A stretch of DNA of 64,000 nt from Caballeronia peredens (lineage in GTDB: Bacteria; Pseudomonadota; Gammaproteobacteria; Burkholderiales; Burkholderiaceae). Of the stretch, positions 1 to 9,752 are shown one piece after another. The stretch's first letter is position 1. Each line of letters begins with the position of its first letter. The notes beneath the pieces were generated by a model. The model was given only the letters and a program-made list of their open reading frames with translations. It had not been told where the DNA came from and made no database searches. Both the position numbers and the translations under genes were made by a program. Location: contig FCOH02000001.1 in NCBI GenBank assembly GCA_001544595.2, positions 248,001 through 312,000 of the forward strand, given 5' to 3'.

Positions 1-354
1 GAACTCTGGCAACTGGCGACGGAGGTCGCACGCGACAAGCCGACGCCGATCGGCGCGCTCGTCGTCGCCGGGATGAACGATGCGCTCAACTCGCAGGACT
101 ACGCCGAGGCGGCGCGGATCAATCACATTCCGCTCGGGGCGTGGTTCCTGATGATCGTCATCGCGATCATGGCGTGCGCGGTGCAGGGTTATGGCGCAAA
201 GGGAAGCCTGCGCAAGGGACTGTTGCTCACGATCCTGCCCGCGACGGTCGCGCTTTCGCTGGCGCTCATCTCCGATATCGACAGCCCGCGAGGCGGCATG
301 ATCCACGTCGAGCCGCAGAATCTCGCCAGGCTTTTGCAATCGATCGACAAATGA
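1..354 (+). CDS. C-terminal part of a DUF4239/bestrophin-like inner-membrane protein
   Basis: The reading frame is open from the first base and stops at 352-354, so the gene starts outside the window. About 117 residues are visible. They show a polar helix containing ELWQLA and MNDALNSQ, then two hydrophobic segments (around WFLMIVIAIMACAV and LLLTILPATVALSLALI) joined by a short basic loop with YGAKGSLRKG, then a polar tail. This order, with the DSPRGG turn after the last helix, is what I recall of the DUF4239 'bestrophin-like domain' membrane proteins. Function is unknown. It converges on the histidine kinase gene with an 18-base gap. Confidence 0.55.
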   Translation, partial: ELWQLATEVARDKPTPIGALVVAGMNDALNSQDYAEAARINHIPLGAWFLMIVIAIMACAVQGYGAKGSLRKGLLLTILPATVALSLALISDIDSPRGGMIHVEPQNLARLLQSIDK

Positions 355-372
355 TGTTTTGCGTGCGCGGGC

Positions 373-1575
373 TCAGATCGCGAGCTTGTTCAAGGGCAGC
401 GCGAATTCGAGTTGCAGGCCTTGTTCGCGCCATTCCTGCGCGAGCGTGCCGCCGAAGTGCCGTGCAATCGTGTTGCGCAACAGCGTGCTGCCGAAGCCGT
501 GTTGTCGCGGCGTATCCGTGATCGCCGGTCCGCCGCGCTCGTGCCAGCGGATGACGAGATTTTCATCGCGCCGTTCCCACTCCACCGACACCTGACCCGC
601 ATCGGCGGACAAGGCGCCGTACTTCACGGCGTTCGTCGCGAGTTCGTGGAAGACGAGCGCGAGACTCGTCGTCGCGCGGTCGCCGAGTTCCACGTCTTCT
701 CCGGTCACGATGACGCGCTTTTCAGCCGTCGCTGCATAGGGCCTGAAGATGGCGTCCGTCAGTTCGCGCAGGGTGGCGGCGCACGGCTGGGCCGCGCCTG
801 CCGCATTGTCGGCACGATGCAGGACGAGCGCGTGCGCCGCGGCCAGCGCGTGCAGGCGCCCGGAAAGCGTCTGAGCGAATTCGGGCGTCGACGACGCCGA
901 CCGCTTGCCGACGTGAATCATGGCGTCGACGACGGAGAAGACATTGTTGACCCGATGATTCATCTCGCGCGTCAGCATCTCTTGCTGAGCGAGCGCTTCC
1001 TGCAAGCGCTGCTGATTCTGCAGCACGGCGAGCGCAATGCCGACAAACGACGCCAGCTCTTGCATGATGCGCGCGTGTCCGCTGTCGAAGAGGCGTTCCT
1101 TTTCCGCGACGATCCACAACGTGCCGAGCGGCTGACCGTGAGCGACGTAGAGCGGCACGAGCAGCACCTCGGGACAGACGACGCCGGCTTCGGCGATCCA
1201 CGAATAATGTCGCTCCGGATGCCGCGTCAGCGTGGGCTCGAAGCGATCGAGGCAGACGCCGCACGGGCTGTAATTGCGCGGCGTGGTCGCGCCTTCGAAA
1301 CACGCCAGTTCGCCGCGCAGATCGCGCCAGCGAAAAATGCCGGGAGTGCCTTCCTGCGGTTCGAAGGCGCTGATTCCGGCGGATGCCGCGCCGGTCATCT
1401 GCATCGCGCGTTCGACGAATCTCGGCAGCACCTGCTCGGGATGATCGAGCATCTGGCCCACGACGTCCTGCAGCGCGAGCTTTTCGCCGAGGTGATCGAC
1501 GACCTTCGGCACCCTGCGATGCAGTTCGGCCGTGATGTACAGATCGGGTGGCGGGACGGCGTCGAAGGCGGTCAT
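373..1575 (-). CDS. GAF-domain sensor histidine kinase of the HWE/HisKA_2 type
   Basis: A 400-residue soluble kinase. Residues about 40-185 form a GAF-like sensor region rich in Cys (YSPCGVCLDRF). The phosphoacceptor box is REMNHRVNN with His207, the form used by HWE/HisKA_2 kinases. The ATP-binding half has an N-box (FHELATNAVKYGAL) and a glycine-rich GFGSTLL near the C-terminus. No transmembrane segment is seen, so it probably senses a cytoplasmic signal, as many GAF/HWE kinases sense light, redox or ligands. No response regulator gene is adjacent. The GAF domain lacks an obvious chromophore motif that I can identify with certainty. Confidence 0.88.
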   Translation of the reverse strand: MTAFDAVPPPDLYITAELHRRVPKVVDHLGEKLALQDVVGQMLDHPEQVLPRFVERAMQMTGAASAGISAFEPQEGTPGIFRWRDLRGELACFEGATTPRNYSPCGVCLDRFEPTLTRHPERHYSWIAEAGVVCPEVLLVPLYVAHGQPLGTLWIVAEKERLFDSGHARIMQELASFVGIALAVLQNQQRLQEALAQQEMLTREMNHRVNNVFSVVDAMIHVGKRSASSTPEFAQTLSGRLHALAAAHALVLHRADNAAGAAQPCAATLRELTDAIFRPYAATAEKRVIVTGEDVELGDRATTSLALVFHELATNAVKYGALSADAGQVSVEWERRDENLVIRWHERGGPAITDTPRQHGFGSTLLRNTIARHFGGTLAQEWREQGLQLEFALPLNKLAI

Positions 1576-1758
1576 TTCGTCGGAGCCGGAGTTGCCTGCA
1601 TGGGGTCATGCCGAGCATACCTGAATCGGTCCGGACGACGAAACAGAGACTTTCCCGTGGATTCCGGCGAATCAGAAGCATTTGCAATGCCGGCTCATTC
1701 GCGTGTTCAATCAGGCATACGCATGCTTAATTGAAACTCACGCGACGCGTACCGCGGC

Positions 1759-2973
1759 TCACGCTACGGGCGCATGTCGCGGCCCGGCGAACGACGCGAG
1801 CACCGCCAGACCCAGCGCCGACAGCAGCACGCCGAGATGCATTGCGCCGCCGGTTCCGGCGCGATCGACGGCCATGCCGCCCGCGAGCGATCCCAGCGCG
1901 ATCGCGGTCTGGACCGCGCTGACGAACAGCGCCGACGCCGCTTCCGGCCGCTCCGGCGAAGTCATCTGCATCCACACGCTCAGGCAAAGCGGAATCGCGC
2001 CATACGCGATGCCCCACGCGAGCACGCCCGCCACGACCGCGCCCGGCATGTGCGCGAACACGGGCAGCGCAAGCAGCGATGCCATGACGAGCGAAGTCAT
2101 CGCGAACAGCGACAGCCGCGGATGAGAGGTCACGAATGCCGATGCCGCGAAGTTCGAGACGAAGCCGACCACGCCGAAGCCGAGCAGCAGCGCCGTGACC
2201 CACGTCCCGCCGAGCGCCGCGTCGCTTTCGAGGAACGGCGCGATGTACGTGTAGGCGCAGAAGTGCGCGCCGAACAGCAACGCGACGAGCAGCAGGCTGC
2301 GCTGCACCGTGCCGCGCGCGAGCATCTGCACGAAGACGCCGATGCCCGGAACGGAGCGCGGCGGCAACGCGGGCAGCAGCGCCGCCTGCAACAGGAGCGC
2401 GGCGCCTGCGAGCGCGGCCGTCGCGATGAACGACACGCGCCACGACGACAGTTCGGCGATGAACGTACCAAGCGGCACGCCGACGACGGTCGCGAGCGTG
2501 ATGCCCATGAAGATGATCGCGCTGGCCCGCGCGCTGTCTTCTTCGGCGACGATCTGCCCGGACACGCCAAGCGCGACGGTCCAAAAGCCGCCGAGACTGA
2601 TGCCGAGCAGCGCGCGGCCGACGAGCATCGTCGCGAAGTTCGTCGCAACGGCGGAGACCGCGTTCGACAGCACGAGCGCAATCGACAGCAACAGCAGAAT
2701 CGTGCGCCGGTTCATGCGGCCGGCCGCCAGCAGCAGCAACGGCGCACACAGCGCGGCGATGACGCCGGGCGTCGTCGTCATCAGACCGGCTGTGCCGGGC
2801 GTGACGCCGAGATCGGCGGCGATCCTGGGCAGCACGCCGACGGGCATGTATTCGGTCGTCACGAAGGCGAACGAGCCCAGCGCGATGGACAGCACCGCGA
2901 GCCAGCGGCGTCGGCCGTCGTTGGATGACGATGCGGGCGCGCCGGAGAACGGCGCGGGCTGATGGGTGCTCAT
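1759..2973 (-). CDS. MFS drug/metabolite efflux transporter (DHA1, NepI/SotB-like)
   Basis: 404 residues with about 12 hydrophobic segments. The N-terminal segment contains the TTEYMPVGVLPRIAADLGV motif typical of the DHA1 branch that includes SotB/YdeA arabinose exporters and NepI purine ribonucleoside exporters. The loop after TM2 (AAGRMNRRTI) fits the MFS motif A position. The start at 2973 follows a CCGGAG ribosome site about 6 bases upstream. Substrate cannot be read from sequence. It is a single gene on the minus strand, ending 183 bases from the histidine kinase start, and lies 107 bases downstream of the old yellow enzyme gene on the same strand, so co-transcription is possible. Confidence 0.85.
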   Translation of the reverse strand: MSTHQPAPFSGAPASSSNDGRRRWLAVLSIALGSFAFVTTEYMPVGVLPRIAADLGVTPGTAGLMTTTPGVIAALCAPLLLLAAGRMNRRTILLLLSIALVLSNAVSAVATNFATMLVGRALLGISLGGFWTVALGVSGQIVAEEDSARASAIIFMGITLATVVGVPLGTFIAELSSWRVSFIATAALAGAALLLQAALLPALPPRSVPGIGVFVQMLARGTVQRSLLLVALLFGAHFCAYTYIAPFLESDAALGGTWVTALLLGFGVVGFVSNFAASAFVTSHPRLSLFAMTSLVMASLLALPVFAHMPGAVVAGVLAWGIAYGAIPLCLSVWMQMTSPERPEAASALFVSAVQTAIALGSLAGGMAVDRAGTGGAMHLGVLLSALGLAVLASFAGPRHAPVA

Positions 2974-3080
2974 GGGAAACTCCGGCGGACACGAAGCCGC
3001 CTGCCGCGCGCGACGTAAATCGCGCGCTTCGGCAGCGGCTCTCGATCAGGGAAGGTGGAGGACGGCGGCGGCGCCGGAAA

Positions 3081-4190
3081 TCAGGCCGCGATCCGCTCTT
3101 CAGTGTGGAACGGGTAATCGGTATAGCCGATGTCGGTGCCGCCGAAGAACGTCGCGCGGTCGTACGGATTGAGCGGCAGATGCTTGCGCAGCCGCTCCGG
3201 CAGATCCGGATTCGCGATGAAATGCCGCCCGAACGCGACCAGATCGGCGTCGCCCGACTGAAGGATGGCTTCGGCGCTGTCGCCGTCGAAACCGCCGGCG
3301 ACGATGATCGGCCCATGGAAACGCGTGCGCAGCAGTTTCGCCGCGACCGGCTCCTGCGCGCGCGTCTCATCTTCGACATTGCCCGCGATGCGCGGCTCGA
3401 TCAGATGCAGATACGCGATGCCGAGCGCGTCCAGTTCCGTCGCGACGTAGGCGAAGAGCGCTTGCGGATCGCTGTCGGACATATTGCCCCACGAACCGCT
3501 CGGACCGAGGCGGACCGCGACCTTGTCCGCGCCCCACACCGAGATGACGGCGCGCGTGGCGTCGAGCAGCAGGCGCGCGCGGTTGGCGATCGGGCCGCCG
3601 TATTCGTCGGTGCGCCGGTTGCTGCCGTCCTGAAGGAACTGATCGAAGAGATAGCCGTTCGCGGCATGCAGTTCGACGCCATCGAAGCCCGCCTTCACGC
3701 CGCGCTCGGCGGCCGTGCGAAAGCGCTCGACGATGCCCGGCAGCTCCGCCGTTTCCAGCGCGCGATTCGGCGTATTCGGCACCCAGCCCGCTTCGGTGTA
3801 CGCGACGCCGCCATGCAGCACTTCCGACGGTCCCACCGGACGTCCGCCCTCGGGCTGCAATTGCGCGTTCGACTGACGGCCCGCGTGATAAAGCTGAAGA
3901 AAGATCTTGCCGCCCTTTGCATGCACCGCGTCGGTGACGGCCTTCCAGCCTTCGATCTGGCTGTCGTCGTACAGCCCCGGCGCGCCGAGATAGCCGTTGC
4001 CGTCCGGCGCGGCGATGGTGGCTTCGCCGATCAGGAGCGCGCCGGGCGAGGTGCGCTGCGCATAGTATTCGGCCATCAGCGGGCCGGGACGCGCACCGCT
4101 TTCGGCACGCATGCGGGTGAGCGGGGCAAGGACGACGCGGTGCGCGAAGTCATACGAACCAATCTTGATTTGCGAAAAGAGCCTGGACAT
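3081..4190 (-). CDS. Old yellow enzyme family NAD(P)H:flavin alkene reductase (NemA-like)
   Basis: 369 residues, the usual length for bacterial OYE proteins. It begins MSRLFSQIKIG and carries RVVLAPLTRMRA, the substrate-binding and active-site motif HAANGYLFDQFL, and RTDEYGG, all hallmarks of FMN-containing ene-reductases such as NemA and morphinone reductase. It should reduce activated C=C bonds or nitro compounds at the expense of NAD(P)H in the cytoplasm. The open frame extends to 4253, but GGAG lies six bases before the ATG at 4190 and alignment to the family starts there. It is divergent from the Gfo/Idh gene, with 271 bases between them. Confidence 0.92.
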   Translation of the reverse strand: MSRLFSQIKIGSYDFAHRVVLAPLTRMRAESGARPGPLMAEYYAQRTSPGALLIGEATIAAPDGNGYLGAPGLYDDSQIEGWKAVTDAVHAKGGKIFLQLYHAGRQSNAQLQPEGGRPVGPSEVLHGGVAYTEAGWVPNTPNRALETAELPGIVERFRTAAERGVKAGFDGVELHAANGYLFDQFLQDGSNRRTDEYGGPIANRARLLLDATRAVISVWGADKVAVRLGPSGSWGNMSDSDPQALFAYVATELDALGIAYLHLIEPRIAGNVEDETRAQEPVAAKLLRTRFHGPIIVAGGFDGDSAEAILQSGDADLVAFGRHFIANPDLPERLRKHLPLNPYDRATFFGGTDIGYTDYPFHTEERIAA

Positions 4191-4461
4191 TTCGATCTCC
4201 ACGATACTGGGTAATGTTTGCCTGACGCCGCTGACCGGCGCCGCTTGACGCAAATGTAGTCACAGCCGGCCGCGAGAAAAACCGCCTGCCGGTGCGATCA
4301 CCCCGGACGTGCGCGTCCGCAATCGCGCGAGAGCCGCCCACAGCGGAAATGCGCCGATTGTTCAGTCGTGGAAAACAGTCATGTCGCGTCTGCCGCATTT
4401 ATTCCGCCGAAAGTCGTTCTGATAATGCGAGCCACTTCAAAGCGATCTACGGAGAATCAAC

Positions 4462-5580
4462 ATGGAAGCTTCACAAGTCGCGCCGTTGCGCGTGGGTGTG
4501 ATCGGCGTCGGCAACTGGGCGCGGCACGGGCATCTGCGCGTGCTCGATCTGCTGCCGCAATACACGCTGCAAGCCGTCTTCAGCCGGCGGCGCGAAGCCG
4601 CCGAAGCCGCGGCACGGGACTATCGCATCGCGCGGGTCGCCGGATCGGTCGATGAAATCGTCGAAAGTCCGGACATCGATCTCGTCGTCGTGCTGAACAC
4701 GGCGCCTCAACATGCGCGCACCGTGAAGCGCGCACTCGACGCGGGCAAGAACGTCTACTGCGAATGGCCGTTGACGACCACGCTCGGCGAATCGCAGGAA
4801 CTGCTGCAACTCGCCGACGCGCGCGGCGTACGTCACGTCGTGGGCCTGCAGCGCCGTCTCGCGCCGCACAACCGTTATGTGCGCGATCTGCTCGCGCAAG
4901 GTTATGTGGGCGCATTGCGCTCCGTGCGCATGCACGTGAGCATGAATTACTTCCAGTCCGTGCGCCCGCGCGCGCTCGAATGGACCGTGCCGCCCGACAA
5001 CTTTTCGTCGGTCGTGGCGATCTACGGCGGCCATTTTCTCGACATGCTGTTCGCCGGAACCGGATGGCCCGTGTCGGTCGCGGCGCTCGCACCGAACCAG
5101 TTTCCATCGGTGACGATCAGGGAGACCGGCGTGTCGATACCGACATCGACGCCCGATCAGTTCGTGCTGGCGGGCATGCTGGACGGCAACGCCGTGGTGT
5201 CGGTGCATATCGAGGGCGGCAAGCGCAACGGCTCGGGCGTGCAGATCGATTTCACCGGGACCGAAGGCGATCTGCGGATCACGAATGCGTCGGCGTTCGG
5301 CGATGTCGGCGACGACTATGAAATCCACGGCGCGCACGGCGACAAGCAGCCGCTTGTACGTCTTCCGGTGCCGCAGCGCTATCATCGGTTGCCGGATTCG
5401 AATCTGCCGTCTGCGGTGCTGGAACTGGCCGAGCTGTACTGGGCATTCGCACACGATGTAGCGCACGGCACGCATACAGCGCCGACTTTCGCCGATGCAG
5501 TGCGGATGCACGATTTCATCGATCGCGCGCAGGCGTCGTACGCGTCGCGTCGATTCGTCGAGACTAACGCGGCCGCATAA
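4462..5580 (+). CDS. Gfo/Idh/MocA family protein with a Gal80-like EWP motif
   Basis: 372 residues. The N-terminal Rossmann fold has GVIGVGNWARHGH (residues about 12-24) for NAD(P) binding, and the family's C-terminal domain follows. The usual catalytic EKP motif is replaced by EWP (Glu101-Trp102-Pro103), so the conserved lysine is missing. EWP is what I recall from Gal80-like members, which bind dinucleotide but act as regulators. It may be a non-canonical oxidoreductase or a sensor. The start has GGAG eight bases upstream. The LysR gene begins 13 bases after its stop, so the two are probably co-transcribed. Confidence 0.85.
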   Translation: MEASQVAPLRVGVIGVGNWARHGHLRVLDLLPQYTLQAVFSRRREAAEAAARDYRIARVAGSVDEIVESPDIDLVVVLNTAPQHARTVKRALDAGKNVYCEWPLTTTLGESQELLQLADARGVRHVVGLQRRLAPHNRYVRDLLAQGYVGALRSVRMHVSMNYFQSVRPRALEWTVPPDNFSSVVAIYGGHFLDMLFAGTGWPVSVAALAPNQFPSVTIRETGVSIPTSTPDQFVLAGMLDGNAVVSVHIEGGKRNGSGVQIDFTGTEGDLRITNASAFGDVGDDYEIHGAHGDKQPLVRLPVPQRYHRLPDSNLPSAVLELAELYWAFAHDVAHGTHTAPTFADAVRMHDFIDRAQASYASRRFVETNAAA

Positions 5581-5593
5581 CCGGACTTTCGCG

Positions 5594-6583
5594 ATGACCC
5601 GATCACCACCCGCCACGACCGAATTCGCCACGCGCACGCCGGGTGCCGGAACCGGCCGCACGGGCGGCGCGCTGGATCACATGAGCGGGATGGTCATCTT
5701 CACGCGCGCGGCGGAAACGCTGAGCTTCGCGGAAGCGGGGCGGCAGCTCGGGCTCTCGGCATCGGCGATCGGCAAGGCGATAGCGCGCCTGGAAGCGCGG
5801 CTCGAAGTGCGGCTGTTTCATCGCAGCACGCGCAGTGTGCGTCTCACGCCCGAAGGCGAGCTGTTTCTCGCGCGCTCGCAACGCATACTCGGCGAGATCG
5901 AGGAAGCCGAGTCCGAACTGGCGATCTCGCGCGCCAGACCGGCCGGCCGCCTGCGCGTCAGCATTCCGCTGGTCGGCACGCTGCTGATGCCGGTGCTCTC
6001 CGCGTTCATGCGCGAATTTCCCGAGGTGCAGCTCGACATCGACTTCAGCGACCGTATCGTCGATGTCATCGAGGACCGGTTCGACGTCGTGCTGCGCACC
6101 GGCGACGCCATCGATTCGCAACTCACGATGCGCATGCTCGGCCATTACACGCATCTGATCGTCGGCTCGCCTGCGTATCTCGCGCAACGCGGCGTGCCGG
6201 CCGCGCCGGAAGAGTTGGCGGGCCATGCGTGCCTGCAGCATCGTTTCTCGAAGACGGGGCGCTTGCGGCGATGGTTCTTCATGCGCGATGGCGCGGCCTT
6301 CGAGGTCGAACTTCCGTCGACGGCAATCGCGAGCGCGGTCGAGCCGCTCATCGCGCTTGCAGAAGAAGGGCTGGGTCTCGCCAACGTGCCCGATTACACC
6401 GTGCGCAGGCAACTCGCCGACGGCTCGCTCGTGGCCGTCCTGCGCGAGTTCACGGCCGACTCGATTCCGTTTCGCGCGCTCTGGCCGTCGGGACGCATGA
6501 CGCCGCCGAAGGTGCGCGTCTTCGTCGATTTTCTGAGCCAGCGCCTGTTTCCCGCGGATCGTGCCGGAGCAGCCGGGCGCTGA
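5594..6583 (+). CDS. LysR family transcriptional regulator
   Basis: 329 residues from the ATG at 5594. An N-terminal helix-turn-helix (residues about 37-95, with FTRAAETLSFAEAGRQLG and LFHRSTRSVRLT) is followed by a periplasmic-binding-like effector domain. It resembles the CrgA/YafC-type LysR subgroup, which often represses nearby oxidoreductases. A second possible start is the ATG at 5681 (MSGMVIFTRAA), closer to the usual LysR N-terminus, so the first 29 residues are uncertain. It sits 13 bases behind the Gfo/Idh gene and likely forms an operon with it. Confidence 0.88.
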   Translation: MTRSPPATTEFATRTPGAGTGRTGGALDHMSGMVIFTRAAETLSFAEAGRQLGLSASAIGKAIARLEARLEVRLFHRSTRSVRLTPEGELFLARSQRILGEIEEAESELAISRARPAGRLRVSIPLVGTLLMPVLSAFMREFPEVQLDIDFSDRIVDVIEDRFDVVLRTGDAIDSQLTMRMLGHYTHLIVGSPAYLAQRGVPAAPEELAGHACLQHRFSKTGRLRRWFFMRDGAAFEVELPSTAIASAVEPLIALAEEGLGLANVPDYTVRRQLADGSLVAVLREFTADSIPFRALWPSGRMTPPKVRVFVDFLSQRLFPADRAGAAGR

Positions 6584-6654
6584 AGCGTCGAGCGGAATTG
6601 GCACGGCATGCGTGATATTGTCGGCAGCATCGTTTTTTCTTCAGGGAGAGTGCG

Positions 6655-7137
6655 ATGACCGAACTTGTCACATGCCTGTGGTTCGACGAAGGCAAAGCGC
6701 GTGAAGCGGCGGAATTCTACGCCGCCACTTTCCCCGACAGCCATGTCGGAGCGGGCCATGCATCCGCCAAACCGGGTGTCGGACAAGGCCCGGAACTGAC
6801 GGTCGAGTTCACCGTGCTCGGCCAGCGCTTCATCGGGCTGAACGGCGGTCCCCATTACAAGCCGAATGAAGCGATCAGCTTCATGGTCCAGACTGACAGC
6901 CAGGAAGAGACCGACCGGTACTGGAACGCCGTCGTCGGCAACGGCGGACGCGAGGCGCCATGCGGATGGTGCAAGGACCGCTGGGGCTTCTCGTGGCAGA
7001 TCACGCCCAAACGTTTGCTCGACATATTCAACGGGTCCGACCGCGATGCCGCCCGGCGCGCAATGGACGCGATGATGTCGATGAAAAAGATCGACATTTC
7101 GGCGATCGAGCGCGCCGCCGCGGGCGATCCGGCGTGA
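6655..7137 (+). CDS. VOC family protein (PhnB / 3-demethylubiquinone methyltransferase-like fold)
   Basis: 160 residues. The N-terminus [22 protein letters not shown], the central FIGLNGGP and [15 protein letters not shown], and the late [16 protein letters not shown] match PhnB-like members of the vicinal oxygen chelate superfamily (older name 3-demethylubiquinone-9 3-methyltransferase domain). Most members have no proven enzyme activity. The start is supported by AGGGAG six bases upstream. It lies alone between the LysR gene and the hybrid kinase on the same strand. Confidence 0.85.
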   Translation: MTELVTCLWFDEGKAREAAEFYAATFPDSHVGAGHASAKPGVGQGPELTVEFTVLGQRFIGLNGGPHYKPNEAISFMVQTDSQEETDRYWNAVVGNGGREAPCGWCKDRWGFSWQITPKRLLDIFNGSDRDAARRAMDAMMSMKKIDISAIERAAAGDPA

Positions 7138-7204
7138 TTTTGGGCAACGCATCGACGGGAACATTTGTTGCTCTAACGCCGTCGCACCGATTACACATCA
7201 CCGA

Positions 7205-9733
7205 ATGAACAACGCTCTCGACTCCGGAAGTCTTCGCATTGCCGCGCTGTCGCGATATGAGGTTCTGGACACGCCCCGTGAACAAGCCTTCGACGAAATC
7301 GCCGGTCTGGCGGCGGCGCTGTGCCGCGTGCCGATTGCGGTAGTCAATTTCATCGGCGCCGGGCGTCAGTTTTTCAAGGCGGAAGTCGGGCTCGGCGTGC
7401 GCGAAACGCCGCTCGAAAGCTCGTTTTGCGCGAAGGCGTTGCTCGAAGAGGAATTCCTTCACGTCGCCGATGCGAGCGCAGACCCGCGTTTCGCCGGCAA
7501 TCCGCTCGTCACGGGCGAGCCGCATCTGCGCTTTTATGCCGGCGCGCTCTTGAAGACCGAAGAAGGCGTGGCAATCGGCACGCTGTGCGTGCTCGATTAC
7601 GAGCCGCGCAATCTCGACGACGTGCAGATCCAGGCGTTACGCGTGCTCGCGCGTCAGACGATGGCGGCGCTCGAACTGCGCCGCGCGATGAAATCCGCCG
7701 ATGCCGAGCGGGCGCGCTATGGCGCACTGTTCAACGCCATCGACGACGGCTTCTGCATCATCGAATTCTTCGACGGGCCGCACGGGCCGCTCAGCGACTA
7801 TGTGCACGTCGAAGCCAATCCGGGATACGAGCGTCATACGGGCATTGGCGATATCGTCGGCAAGACCTTGCGCGAAGTCGATCCGACCGACGCGGACCGC
7901 TGGATCGAGCTTTACGGCACCGTCCTGCGCACGGGCGTGCCGACGCGTTTCGAGCGCTATTTCCTGACCGCGGGACGTCATATCGAAGTGTCGGCGGCGC
8001 GCGTCGAACCGCAAAGCCTGCGGCAGGTGTCGGTGCTGTTCCGCGATATCTCAGCGCGCAAGAAAGGCGAGGAAGCGCTGCGCGCCAGCGAGGCGCTCGC
8101 GCGGCAGAACATTTTGCGCGTGCAACTGGCGCTGGCGGCCGGCGCGATCATCGGCACATGGTTTTGGGATTTGCCCAACGATCGCTTCACCGTCGACGAA
8201 GCCTTCGCGAAGGCGTTCGGCCTCGATCCCGCACAAGGACACGACGGTCTGAGCCTCGCTCAGGTGATCGCGAACGTGCATCCCGACGACCGCAGAGATC
8301 TCATCGCCGCGATCGAACAGGCCGTCGCGCGCGGCGGACATTACGCGCATCAGTATCGCGTGCGGCGCGCGGACGGACATTACTACTGGATCGAAGCCAA
8401 CGGACGCGTGAATCACGATGCGAATGGCCGGCCGCTGACCTTTCCCGGCGTCGTGCTCGACGTGGAGAAGCGCCGCGCCGTCGAGGAGGAACGCGATCGC
8501 GCGGCGTCGTCGTTGCGGGCGCTGAACGAAACGCTCGAACAGCGCGTCGCCGAACGCACCGCCGAACTGATGCGGGCCGAAGAGCAGCTTCTGCAATCGC
8601 AGAAGATGGAAGCCGTGGGCCAGCTCACCGGCGGCCTCGCACATGACTTCAATAACCTGCTGGCGGGCGTGTCGGGTTCGCTGCAATTGTTGAGCATACG
8701 GCTGAGTCAGGGACGGGTCGCGGACGTCGATAAATATGTCGTCGCCGCGCAGGGCGCCGTGCGTCGTGCGGCGGCGCTGACGCATCGGCTCCTGGCCTTT
8801 TCGCGGCGGCAGACGCTCGACGCGCGTCCCACGGATGTCAACGCGCTGGTGAACGGCATGACCGATCTGATCCAGCGCACGGTCGGGCCCGGCATCCGGG
8901 TCGAGGCGGTCGGCGCGACCGGTCTGTGGCCGGCACTGGTCGATTCCGGTCAACTCGAAAATGCGCTGCTCAACCTGTGCATCAATGCAAGAGATGCGAT
9001 GCCCGACGGCGGCCGCATCACGATCGAGACCGCCAACAAGTGGATCGACCGCAGCGCGGCGAAAAGCCACGACATGCCGGAAGGACAGTTTCTGTCGCTG
9101 TGCGTGACGGATACGGGAACCGGCATGACGCCCGACATCATCGCGAAGGCGTTCGATCCGTTCTTCACCACCAAGCCTATCGGCATGGGCACCGGTCTCG
9201 GCCTGTCGATGATCTACGGCTTCGCCAAACAATCCGGCGGCCAGGTGCGGATCTATTCGGAAGTCGGGCAGGGCACGACGGTGTGCATCTACTTGCCGCG
9301 TTTCTATGGCGATGTCGACGGCGAAGCGCTCGATCAGAACGCTTCGGCCATCTCGGGCACCGAGGCGGGCGAAACCGTGCTGGTCGTCGACGACGAACCG
9401 AGCGTGCGCATGCTCATCACCGAAGTGCTGGAAGAAGGCGGCTATACGGTCATCGAAGCCGCGGACAGCGTGACCGGACTCAAGCTGTTGCAATCGAATG
9501 TCAGGATCGATCTTCTGATCAGCGATGTGGGCCTTCCCGGCGGCATGAACGGCCGCCAGATGGCGGACGCGGGCAGGCAGACGCGGCCGCAACTGAAGGT
9601 GCTTTTCATCACCGGCTACGCGGAAAACTCGGTCATCGGCAACGGCCGTCTCGAACCCGGCATGCAGGTACTGACCAAGCCGTTCGCGCTGGAAACACTC
9701 GCCGCGCGCGTGCGGCAACTGGTGGAAGGTTGA
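7205..9733 (+). CDS. Hybrid sensor histidine kinase: GAF-PAS-PAS-HisKA-HATPase-REC
   Basis: 842 residues, no transmembrane helix. An N-terminal GAF domain (about 25-165), two PAS domains (about 180-290 and 310-430; the second ends in a PAC-like RRADGHYYWIEANGRV), a coiled-coil linker, the phosphoacceptor box GGLAHDFNNLL with His480, an ATPase domain (NLCINARDAMPDGG; GTGLGLSM) and a C-terminal receiver (VVDDEPS, acceptor Asp774 in ISDVGLP). It can therefore autophosphorylate and pass phosphate to its own receiver. The output is not encoded beside it. It ends 19 bases before the convergent MFS gene. Confidence 0.93.
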   Translation: MNNALDSGSLRIAALSRYEVLDTPREQAFDEIAGLAAALCRVPIAVVNFIGAGRQFFKAEVGLGVRETPLESSFCAKALLEEEFLHVADASADPRFAGNPLVTGEPHLRFYAGALLKTEEGVAIGTLCVLDYEPRNLDDVQIQALRVLARQTMAALELRRAMKSADAERARYGALFNAIDDGFCIIEFFDGPHGPLSDYVHVEANPGYERHTGIGDIVGKTLREVDPTDADRWIELYGTVLRTGVPTRFERYFLTAGRHIEVSAARVEPQSLRQVSVLFRDISARKKGEEALRASEALARQNILRVQLALAAGAIIGTWFWDLPNDRFTVDEAFAKAFGLDPAQGHDGLSLAQVIANVHPDDRRDLIAAIEQAVARGGHYAHQYRVRRADGHYYWIEANGRVNHDANGRPLTFPGVVLDVEKRRAVEEERDRAASSLRALNETLEQRVAERTAELMRAEEQLLQSQKMEAVGQLTGGLAHDFNNLLAGVSGSLQLLSIRLSQGRVADVDKYVVAAQGAVRRAAALTHRLLAFSRRQTLDARPTDVNALVNGMTDLIQRTVGPGIRVEAVGATGLWPALVDSGQLENALLNLCINARDAMPDGGRITIETANKWIDRSAAKSHDMPEGQFLSLCVTDTGTGMTPDIIAKAFDPFFTTKPIGMGTGLGLSMIYGFAKQSGGQVRIYSEVGQGTTVCIYLPRFYGDVDGEALDQNASAISGTEAGETVLVVDDEPSVRMLITEVLEEGGYTVIEAADSVTGLKLLQSNVRIDLLISDVGLPGGMNGRQMADAGRQTRPQLKVLFITGYAENSVIGNGRLEPGMQVLTKPFALETLAARVRQLVEG

Positions 9734-9752
9734 CCGGACGCGCGCCGTTGCT

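Noticed and set aside
412..1734. Long plus-strand frame of about 440 codons
   Set aside because: It lies antisense to the HWE kinase, shows no domain, and has high Arg content typical of GC-rich shadow frames.
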